Of a DNA stretch of 64,000 nt, positions 55,317-64,000 are shown piece after piece; the first letter of the stretch is position 1; each line of letters opens with the position of its first letter. Made by a program: the position numbers and the translations under genes. Under the pieces are notes generated by a model that did not search any database, had not been told where the DNA came from, and saw only the letters and a list, made by a program, of their open reading frames with translations. Source of the DNA: Plasmopara viticola (taxonomy: Eukaryota > Oomycota > Peronosporomycetes > Peronosporales > Peronosporaceae); assembly GCA_001695595.3 (NCBI GenBank), contig MBPM02000004.1, forward strand, positions 1,922,001 through 1,986,000, written 5' to 3'.

Positions 55317-55836
55317 CCTAGTTCTAAATCGATTGGCGTAGGGTTCGTCATCGACTCTTGTGTTAAATAATAACAAAAGTATGGTCAAATGTTGCAGATA
55401 AAATACGGGACAAATACAGCATAACAGTTTTTAGGAGCTTTGCAAAAAGTGTGATAAGATCACACGAGAGTAACATGAGCTCTTGGAATGCTTTTGATGA
55501 GCGGTTCGTCGTCCTGAGTAGTGGCTTCTATACTCGAGATTAGTATTAATGGTCTAACGTGATGCTGAACAAAGCTTCATTTGCTGCTTCGGCTGCGGTA
55601 ACTGCAAAAGTTCGCCTTCTCTTATAATTCTTTATAAAATATAAGTATGAAAAAAAGTCATAATTTGTATACATTCTCATTTATGCTTTTGAAAATGGGC
55701 AATAACATTTTGTTTGATGTCATAATGAGTTTTGCAAACGATAACTTTTCACATAAAGACAATGGCTATGTCTGCTAAGCTTCACTAACCATCACTCGTT
55801 CGCTACTTTGCCACACTTTGATGACTGGGTCATTAG

Positions 55837-55904
55837 ATGTCTTTCTACGATAATGCAGCATGGATGCGCTATCCACATATCGGCATTTACCTGGCTCAGC
55901 TCAC
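55837..55904 (+). repeat. Direct repeat, second copy
   Basis: 68 bp beginning ATGTCTTTCTACGATA, directly upstream of the small secreted-protein gene; counterpart of 55249-55316. Confidence 0.75.
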
Positions 55905-55932
55905 GCTTTTTCAATACTTTGAATCGACCGGA

Positions 55933-56373
55933 ATGATTTTTGGCGTGCCCTCTATTCTGCTTTTCAGTGCAATTGCCATTGCAAGCGCTCAAGACTTAAG
56001 CACGACAGGAGGCCAAGATGGCAGCATGGCTGGAAATGTCAATCTTTCTAATACTACTCAGCCAACTATCGTCGCTCCGCCGCCAGCTGCTATTCCTAAT
56101 GGAGCCGATGCAGCGCCAGCTCCACCTGCAGTTGCATCAGCGGAAACACAAGCCCCGCAGAATGCCAACCCAGCTCCGATGACAGACACAAGCGGTAGCT
56201 TTGGACGTGCTGGAGATATCGAGCCTCCCGTGCCAAAGAAGTCCAAAAGAGCTACGGACTCGTCCCAGTCCGGATCGAACACGATCAAAGAGTCGAGTGC
56301 GTCCTACCCGGTGATGACGACTGGCTCGTGGATCATTGCAGGGCTGGCGGTGAGTCTTGCTGCAGTGCTTTGA
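55933..56373 (+). CDS. Small secreted, probably GPI-anchored Pro/Ala/Thr-rich protein
   Basis: 146 residues from the ATG at 55933, chosen because it opens a clear signal peptide (M-I-F-G-V-P-S-I-L-L-F-S-A-I-A-I-A-S-A-Q). An upstream ATG at 55837 is in frame but would bury this signal. The mature part is low-complexity: Gly/Ser/Thr, then A-P-P-P-A-A-I-P and A-P-A-P-P-A-V stretches, then a Lys/Ser-rich part (P-K-K-S-K-R). It ends in a hydrophobic tail (S-W-I-I-A-G-L-A-V-S-L-A-A-V-L) at the very C-terminus, as in GPI-anchored wall or surface proteins. One N-x-T site (N-T-T) is present. Role unknown; a wall-associated or mucin-like surface protein is likely (inference). Confidence 0.68.
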   Translation: MIFGVPSILLFSAIAIASAQDLSTTGGQDGSMAGNVNLSNTTQPTIVAPPPAAIPNGADAAPAPPAVASAETQAPQNANPAPMTDTSGSFGRAGDIEPPVPKKSKRATDSSQSGSNTIKESSASYPVMTTGSWIIAGLAVSLAAVL

Positions 56374-58379
56374 TGAATCACTGTCGTCCGGTACCCTGCC
56401 TTTTTGCGATCCCTTACATTTGAGGTAGTCGACGGACTAATATATATGACGGGATTTTTGCTTTAATCATCTTGGGAATGGGTTAGCCTTATTTTATACA
56501 CTTTGCAATTATACTCGAGCCGTGATCATTATTTCTGAACTGAAGTAGAGGAAGAAGCCGAATCGTTCTAATCATGGTAGCAAGGCAACAACTGTTTTTT
56601 TCTCTAGTCGTGACAAAGCACCATGTGCAGATCCTCTTACTTATTTTTATTATACTTAGAGGATAAGAAAAATGGTGCATTATGCTTCAAAAGTTTTCCG
56701 AGCAAAGGAAAAGGCAAACATGCATAAGCAAAAAAACAATTACCTAGTACGTATACGAGTATGCTGATACACCACCAGAAGCAACTATGACATAGTGTCA
56801 TATGATCTCTAAGCGCATTGGCAAGAAGTACTTGTAATGATTGGCTTTCATTGAAGCGTTATTGGACTAACACTACACATAAATGCTATGCAATCACGAT
56901 TCTGCGAGCATCTTTTCGTGTCGACAATTTCGCGATCGATGTGCGAAAGCCAGTCAAATGGTTTCTTTGATAGGCTGGCCGTTGATGTGATCTTAAATGG
57001 TGCCTACTTAAGAGTTAGCTTCTCATCCTCACCTTTTACCACCAACTGCCGAGCAGCACCGGTCAAGACGCCTCGACGGCCGCTTTGCCGGCTGTAGTGC
57101 GGATCCTTCCTCATCTGGGTTTTGGTCACGTCTGTTAAAATCTCTGACAGTCCAGCTTTAGAGTCCACTGCCGCTAGTCTTGCGAGTCCCAAGCAGTCTA
57201 TGAACAATGCTTCCGGTCTTGGCTTTAAATCGATGGCTGTTGGACCCACAGTAGGTTCGCCATCTGGCTCGCTTGAGTCTGAGCCACCAATCGCCACGGT
57301 TTTTATAACTACAAACTCGGGCTTGTCGGATGCCGTGCTAGTGGTATTGCTGCTTTAGTGGCCGTTGTTATTACGTGCTTCCTATAGATGCTTCGGCTGC
57401 GAATGCGCGAACGTAGGGAAGCATCACCAAATATGATACAATCCATGTTTTGAAAGCAAAGGTTTGTTTATTTTAAGATGCAGAGTTGTCAGCAATGAGA
57501 CACGACCTTTGTAGATATCTCACCGCGAGCTTGCTTGCATGTTGCCACGATTTTTACAGGTAGGATAGCTTGTCAGCAGCACTGCTGTCCGTGCTGCTGT
57601 GTGATGCAATAGGCTAGAAACTACCGGGTCTGGGGCCTATGCTTAAGCCAGCACAATTATTTTTCAGGCCAAGTAATGATTGTGGATTACATACTAAATA
57701 AGGCGCTTTGGTGAATTTTGCTATGCATTCCCTTATCGCAAAAAAAGTTATAGACCGCACGTATTTTATACATTAGGTGTATGAAGAGTGAGTGTATATT
57801 CGTTATAAACTTAATACGGAAAAAGTCAATTATTGCTCGCTCGTAAGGTAAAGCTTTCGCATTTCGGCCACTTTTGGAAAGAAATGATGTGCTCATGTGT
57901 TTTGTATAGGGCGTTGTGAGCATGTGAAATTGATCTAGCGGTGTACCCTGTGACAAAGCACTGATGCACGAGTTTCCTCCTGCGCGTCAAGAATACGACG
58001 GATGAAACGCAAGAATGAGTTTCAAAGTTTGCGAACCGTTGTTGCAAATGGCCAATGCGCTGGAAGGAAAGAAACTAATTTTGGAAAAAGCCTGGTCCAA
58101 GCTTGTAGTCATTATAGGCTGTTGTAACTTAAATCGCGCGAAAGCGAAGCCATGAGAGGTCCAAAGAAGAGAAAAATCGTTCTGTATCTGTGAAAGTTTT
58201 ACACAAAACCAGAAAATAGTTAGAAGCGCTGAACAGAGGCTACCAGTATTGTCAGCAAGCACGATGAGGAAATCAAGGAAGCAAGCCCAGATAGCACGGC
58301 AACCGTTAATCGAACATCATCGCTAGTAATTGTGGCCTACACTCAATTATCTTTGCAAGGCACGTGACTACGAACAGCA
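56374..58379. other. Intergenic, weak coding debris
   Basis: The plus frame 57122-57358 (78 codons, no convincing ATG) is Ser/Pro-rich with a hydrophobic end (A-V-L-V-V-L-L-L). A neighbouring frame shows a better membrane segment, which suggests a frameshifted secreted or surface protein gene. The minus frames at 57687-58262 are unassigned. Confidence 0.3.
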
Positions 58380-58945
58380 TTGATGCAATTGCGCAGCTTG
58401 CTCAAACATTTATGGACGAGAATAAAGGTACACGCCTTCCGGACACCGAACAAATAGCTTCTATTTATCTAAGAATTTGAAGATCGTGATGATAAAATGA
58501 GCCACAAGCTAACACGCGGATCACGCACGAAAAGTACAAGGACATTATCGACTAGAAATGCGCAAAGCAGTAGGTGAGAGGTAGACGTGTGTATTTATAT
58601 AAAAAGGTAAGTGGTCGATGCAAGTTGTTATGCCCCGAAATCTAACTGATGTGCTAAGCAGTACGAAGGCCGAAGATGAAGGTAAAGCGATGCCTAAGAC
58701 AGTAAAATGCTCATCATGTAAATTGTGATCAAGCAAATAGCCGCTGCAATATTCGCGCAAGAGTAAGACAAACGAATATTTTTTGCTAGAAGTGCAACTT
58801 GCTGCATGTAAATTGTATCCGGTGTCGATGTTACAAAGCCGCGAAGGAAGCTTCCTTGCAGGTCGCTTGTCAGACAAAGCTCGGGCGGCGAACGGAGCGG
58901 AATTGGTGAAGGAGGTGGAGTGCCAGTCGTTTAAAGCAAATTGGG
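58380..58945 (+). pseudogene. Possible decayed retrotransposon gag-like frame
   Basis: Plus-strand pieces read A-I-A-Q-L-A-Q-T-F-M-D-E-N near 58400, then M-P-R-N-L-T-D-V-L near 58630, then L-A-G-R-L-S-D-K-A-R-A near 58860, with stops between. The order and wording recall gag proteins of oomycete LTR retrotransposons, but the similarity is weak. The minus frame 58967-58545 is the shadow of this stretch. Confidence 0.28.
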
Positions 58946-61900
58946 AAGCTATATAAATGGAGAACATGTACGATTTATTGCCTTGCTACCGCCTATCGAT
59001 CGTTTTTACTTATCAACTGCTACCATCGTAAAGGCTAGCATTCTTCTTTTTCCATCTGGCTTCTTACACATCCAGGATTATTTTCAACCATTGATCTTCA
59101 ATTATCATGTTTCATGTAGACCCCGCTTTTGGTCTAGAACTATGTAATTGTCTACTACATATTGGTATCACACTCGAGTTATCACTTTCCTGGTCGCTGT
59201 GGGAGATTTGTCGACGATGGAGGTGATCCTAAGACTTACGGCGACATAAAGAATTTTGCATAAATGGTGCCATAATTATTAGGCTGGCATGGAAGAAGAC
59301 CAAATGCGGGTCTTGCGCGAATGGAGACTTACACTTCGCAATCAAGCAGTTGCTGATTGTAATAGTGTAAGCTGGTGACTATTATAATACGCACGGTTCA
59401 AAAGTGGCTCTATTACATGTGTCTGCGATGAAATTACTTGATGGCTTATAACGGCTTGATCAGTATTGAAGTCAACATTTACTTCAATTTTCTAGATTTG
59501 ATTAAAAGCGCTTCATACGTGCTTATTGCTTGCTCTAAAACAATTGGTAAAATCCTCTAGGAGTATCGCAAACCAGTACGCATGCCAATCCGCAATTTTA
59601 TATGACTGTTTACAAAAGTTGTAGACCTTTTTGTTAATCTTTCGCTACAAGCTTGTTGCAGTTTGCGCTGTGTACTTTCACAAACATTAACAAGCGATAA
59701 CAATAATGACTCGAATTTGAGGCAGTCTTGCAAAGCGCGATAAGCTTAGGCTGCGTCACTCTGTAACGCAACCAATTGCCATGTTACCACGTCATGCAGC
59801 ATTTACAGAGAGTTATAATAATGAGTTCTGACTCAGTAGCACCAGCTCATACTTATTCGCGGAAATACTGTTTGAAGCTCGAAATTTTTTCTTAAGTACT
59901 TGTAAATTTTTAAGCTGGTCCACGATCAAAATAATGTCTACAACTAAGGTCGCGCTCTAATCGAGTCAATTTACAAAGCATCATCTTGGACGTAGCGGCA
60001 ATTAAAGCCTGATTCGATCCATCCGAGCGAGGTAATGCGTATTATGCCTATCAATTGTGTCTATGCCTCTATGACGTGCAGACGTGAGCAATTACAAAGG
60101 AGCACTAAACGAGAAGTGGTAGCTATCCTTGTAGATTGGATGTGATGTCGAAAAAAAATTGTGACTAAACCGGCAGCCTATCGCGAAAAGGAGCAGCCTG
60201 TCGAATATTTGGTGTTGTATAATTTCAAATCAGGCATTTTATACGCGGTCAAATATTCCGCCTGTACCGACTGCGCGGCAAAAGTAATCAAATGGGTCAT
60301 CATAGTGGGGTTGCTAATGTGATCTGCTGTAACAGACCCATCGATAACAAGAGCACGGTCATTATGGCATGACCCTATCGTATACGTGGGATCTGATCGG
60401 CTACGCTGCTACACGCCATATAATTAATCAATGGCGAACCATGGCGTTGTCAAACAGCTGTGATCTAAATTTCAGATCAAAAGGCGAAGAATTGTATTGA
60501 TGACCTGTTCAAGCACACCAATTTCTTGCTGTGGTGCAGTTTTTCAGATCTCCGGGATGAATGCAACAGACTGCAGATCCAGCGAAAAACAGATTGGTAA
60601 AGCTTAGAAAGTACCCTTAATTTTGTTTGAATTTATTAAAGTCCGATATTCATGATTTGTTCAGAACGCAAGCTATGTCTACTGAGAGTAATCTAGCCGT
60701 TCTTAAGCTACAGGTCTGAAGAGTCTTGGATGGTCGAGCAGACATAAACAGGTCTTTTGCACAAGAAGGTAATTGCTCAATTTCTATGCACTTCGGATTT
60801 CGAACCTAAGCACAAGTTTTAGCAGAAGACTAGTGCTGCAGGCTTTTGTTACTCTCGTGCATAAGATTGTGCATTGCAACAATAATTCAATTTCATGTTC
60901 GATCGACACCTTCTCACATCACCAACGTTGTGCGCTCGGCGTGAGACCGTTTGAATCTCTATGTACTGAACCTGAGTCGCTAAATTTACTGTACTTTCTG
61001 TTTGTTTGCAAAAGACTTTGTGACCTCAAGCCGCAGTCAGCTTGTAAAATTGGTCATTGTTAAGGAGACATTATGGTGTCTCGCAAGTCTTGTCAGCAGA
61101 AAGATCAAGATCGGGGCGCTTTTTCAGTCACACTGTCTACCCATTGAGGTCAGTAAAAAAACTGGGGCTGCAGCTGACCCAAGCAGACTGCAATCATTCA
61201 GTAATCGCGTAAGAAGTATTATCCTTCTCTTAGGTGTCCTGTGGTGTTTTCTTGCTTAGCCCTTCTGACCCTAACGCTAAAGGTGTATGCTACAGTTTTG
61301 AGCAACACATTATGTACCTCAACTCGGCACATGATCGCACCCGAGAGGAGACTTCATTAAATCTGGCATATGGAAGCAGCACTTGGTCTCGTCTTGACGC
61401 AAAGCTAGATAATCTTCGATGCGATCTAGTTGCGATGCCACATCCGGCGTCAGCGATAAGACGCTCGCAGGGACCAAAAAATTAATACAAGCAAGCGATA
61501 CAAGGTCAAGCTGATATCTCAGCAGATCTAAAACATATGTTGAGGTTTGGCTGTGTTCGAGTCGCGAAGAGGTATTTTAACAAGTTAAATCTTATGAGAC
61601 AAAATCTGTGGCTTTTTTAAGCTCACATGAACAAAAATTTCGGCTTTCCTCGATATTACGTTATATTAGCCAAAACTGATCAAATAATCACAGATTTTCC
61701 GGCTGCTACGCTCTCAATCGACTGTCTGATATGTGGCGCGAGTGTGCTTAACAAGCGATCAAATTGCCATTGACGACATTAACAACTTACGTAATGGTGC
61801 CGCGTGAATTAGACACGAATTCTTGGCTTTTCACTTTAAAATGTTGTATGCTTCGAACCCTCGGTGGACCTATGGTCTGTGCTTTAAATTGGGTTCTAGG

Positions 61901-63096
61901 GTCTGTTCAGCTTTGCTGGTTTCATGGGAAGTGGCACAGGCCACAACAGTGATGGCTCACAGATGCAATGCTTATGAGTCGAGAGCTAAATGGGGCTACA
62001 CAAACCCACTGTAGATCATACTTATTAGCGAATAAGCTTTATTGTCTGAGATAAGTCGCGTGTTTGTATAATATTTCTTCGTCGCTATGACCTCTGGGTT
62101 TTGCTTGATGACCCAATACAAGGTTATAGCCTCCTCCAAAACGGAAATGGACAAATATATTGCCTAGAGTATATCTGAAAGAAAGCTGGCAAGAGTCGTG
62201 CGACTTAATAATCAAATTTCGTCAAGGCACTTGATAGCCCTTGGGTCCGCTTGAAACTATGTAGCATGAAAATTGGTGTACTTTTTGCGACGAGGAGTTT
62301 TTTTACTAGCTCATTCAGAGTTATTCGCAACTACTTGACAAATATTGTGCATTTAACAAAAATCACCTGGGCTTGTTGCCTTACAATTCATACTTCCTTA
62401 TATATGCAGAACCGTTGAGTAGCTCAGCTTATTGCAAGCAAGAGCTAATCGTCACTTTTTGCAATTTGTTTATCGAGAATATAAGGTGACGAAAGCAAGT
62501 AATTAGACTATCACGCCATGCGTTTCTTTGTCTTTTGACAAACAAGATCAACGAGCTTGCATTGCTCCCGTGGCGGATAATATGACCCGGTGACACACAG
62601 ATTTGCCTGACTCTACAACAGTCTCGTGCCACAATTCGCTTTTCGATTTAAATTATGACGGTGGGTACTTGGATACATAATCTGGAAGTTTCTTAACCAA
62701 AAAATTATGAGATGCTTCTACAGGAATTTTGAGCTTTGGCGCAACGTGAGCTGCCTAGGAGATCGAGAAATTCCTTACAGTGTGGAAAACCGTCTCTGAG
62801 ATATTTTCTTCCTTCAGATTCAGACAATAAGTCGTAACTTCGAGTTCTCCAAAACTCAGTATTCAAACAATTTTTAAATCGTCTTGAATTGAATTGCACC
62901 TATTAGGATGCAACGACAAATTGGACTCATAGAAAGCATGTAGTTGCTTCATATACTAGAAAGACTCAGGGAGCTAATTTCTATCGTTGCTTTGCTCTCT
63001 TCGCAAGGAGCTCTGCAATCAATTCTTTAGAATACTTCCTTTATACCCACAGGCTTGTGCTACCGACTATTTCTTGCCAATTTTAGTCACCAGCTC
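58946..63096. other. Intergenic
   Basis: No supported gene. Plus frames near 60773-61485 have some protein-like phrases (for example C-Y-S-F-E-Q-H-I-M-Y-L-N-S) but overlap in three frames and carry no known motif. No repeats shared with the rest of the window were seen. Confidence 0.35.
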
Positions 63097-63543
63097 TCAA
63101 AATTTTGTTCGTTGCAGTTGGTAAAGTATCGTGTATGCCACTCGCTTACAGAAACTTGCAACCGATACTCTGTTATCCACTATTACTTGCGGAGCTATGT
63201 AACCCGCTTGCATAAATATGTTCTCTCCACCAGTTGTTTTATGTCTTTTACGCGCGGAAGTACGCTTTTCAGCATCTTCGAGTGCCAATAACACCAGCAG
63301 AGCTCGGTTACCCGACAAAAGAGGCTTCGAAGACGTCGTAGTGTCTATCTTCGTAGAAATGCTGGTACCATGAAGAATTTGCATATCTATTTGGGGTGTA
63401 GGCCTTTTCTCGAAGAAGTCGTACACACAATAGGTATATGTCCAGGGCCGGTCGCGCACAATTGGATTTTGGCTCACCCCGCCATTTATATCAAAGCTCG
63501 TGCATTTCTGACTTAACGAGTTCGAAATGCATGTCGTAATCAT
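63097..63543 (-). CDS. Hypothetical protein, doubtful
   Basis: ATG-started frame of 148 codons with ordinary composition (R-P-W-T-Y-T-Y-C-V-Y-D-F-F-E-K-R, then L-L-V-L-L-A-L-E-D-A-E-K-R-T). There is no signal peptide, membrane span or known motif. It may be a fragment of a decayed gene. Length and start codon are its only support. Confidence 0.22.
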   Translation of the reverse strand: MITTCISNSLSQKCTSFDINGGVSQNPIVRDRPWTYTYCVYDFFEKRPTPQIDMQILHGTSISTKIDTTTSSKPLLSGNRALLVLLALEDAEKRTSARKRHKTTGGENIFMQAGYIAPQVIVDNRVSVASFCKRVAYTILYQLQRTKF

Positions 63544-64000
63544 TTATGACCAGGACAAGGATTTACAGGGGGCCGTTAGATTTAAGAGTTTACTGCCAGG
63601 TCTTCTGCAGTCCCAAAGATGTATGAGCTGTCCCAATTTGAGATATTTCGTCTGTTAGAGAATCGGATCGATGTTTTTGCATTGACCAATACTGTATGCG
63701 GTGCGCGAGATTTCTCGACGTATTAGATTTGCTTAGATTCGAATTGGCTTTCTGAAACCTCGTATATTTTAGTGTCTTTCCATCAAATCAGTGCTGATGA
63801 TTCCTCCTTCGATTGCTGTCAAGATCACAGGGGCTAAGTTTCCATGGTATTAAGCCATTATCAGGACCAAGGCTTTGCTCCCCGCCTGTATTGCGACCTC
63901 CTTGGAAGGCAGTGACTGTTAAAGGCCCTCGAGCAAAATAAAACTTTTCTAGACAGTGTGTTCTATTTTACTAATGCCGATCAGCCAACGTCTATTGCTT
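63544..64000. other. Intergenic at the window end
   Basis: No coding region or repeat recognised. Confidence 0.35.

Larger units (their letters stand above)
55226..55932. other. Intergenic, upstream of the secreted-protein gene
   Basis: Contains a diverged direct repeat: 55249-55316 and 55837-55904, 68 bp each with about 8 differences. The frame of the next gene is open from 55837, but the residues before 55933 do not look like part of a secreted protein. Confidence 0.45.

Noticed and set aside
61002..61485. Overlapping plus frames as a gene with two exons
   Set aside because: No consistent splice sites, no motif, and overlap in three frames suggest debris.
1..64000. CRISPR arrays, rRNA, tRNA genes, bacterial-type operons
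   Set aside because: None seen. Spliced genes and mobile elements show a eukaryotic nuclear region.

Overview
The window looks like a gene-poor, repeat-rich stretch of an oomycete nuclear genome, most likely from the Phytophthora/downy mildew lineage. The reasons are intron-poor genes with short GT-AG introns (53-92 bp), oomycete-type initiator-like motifs close to two start codons, an oomycete-style membrane-protein family, and long AT-rich gaps full of decayed mobile DNA. This assignment is inference from the sequence alone.

Gene islands. Near the left end are a METTL18/HPM1-type protein histidine methyltransferase (two exons, +) and a 943-residue EF-hand array protein (+). In the middle are an APC-family amino acid permease (-), a large multi-pass membrane protein of unknown role (-) and an OFA-like MFS transporter (-). 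Between 46.9 and 52.7 kb lie two linked minus-strand genes: a four-exon receptor-like protein with an LRR-like ectodomain, one membrane span and a probable pseudokinase, and a three-exon NADP-type glutamate dehydrogenase homologue that has lost the family's catalytic lysines and aspartate. At 55.9 kb is a small secreted, probably GPI-anchored Pro/Ala/Thr-rich protein (+).

Mobile and decayed DNA. From about 9.5 to 18.6 kb is an AT-rich relic of a virus-like element. It holds a broken family B DNA polymerase with recognisable motifs A, B and C, a chromodomain-bearing remnant that may be an integrase tail, and three stretches of broken structural-type reading frames. Next to it (18.7-19.9 kb) is an element with 83-bp terminal inverted repeats and a TAA target duplication, carrying the decayed C-terminal half of a dynamin-like GTPase. 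Three dispersed copies (6.66, 25.3 and 42.5 kb) of a roughly 260-330 bp SINE-like retroelement each carry a perfect 11-13 bp target-site duplication and a pentanucleotide tail. A decayed MULE transposase with a SWIM zinc finger lies at 37.3-38.9 kb. Two broken copies of the MFS transporter lie at 41.4-42.0 and 54.5-55.2 kb.

The rest, mainly 20-26 kb, 42.9-46.8 kb and 56.4-64 kb, holds only short or broken reading frames that I could not assign. The genes show no operon-like logic. The window reads as host islands separated by successive, partly nested insertions.
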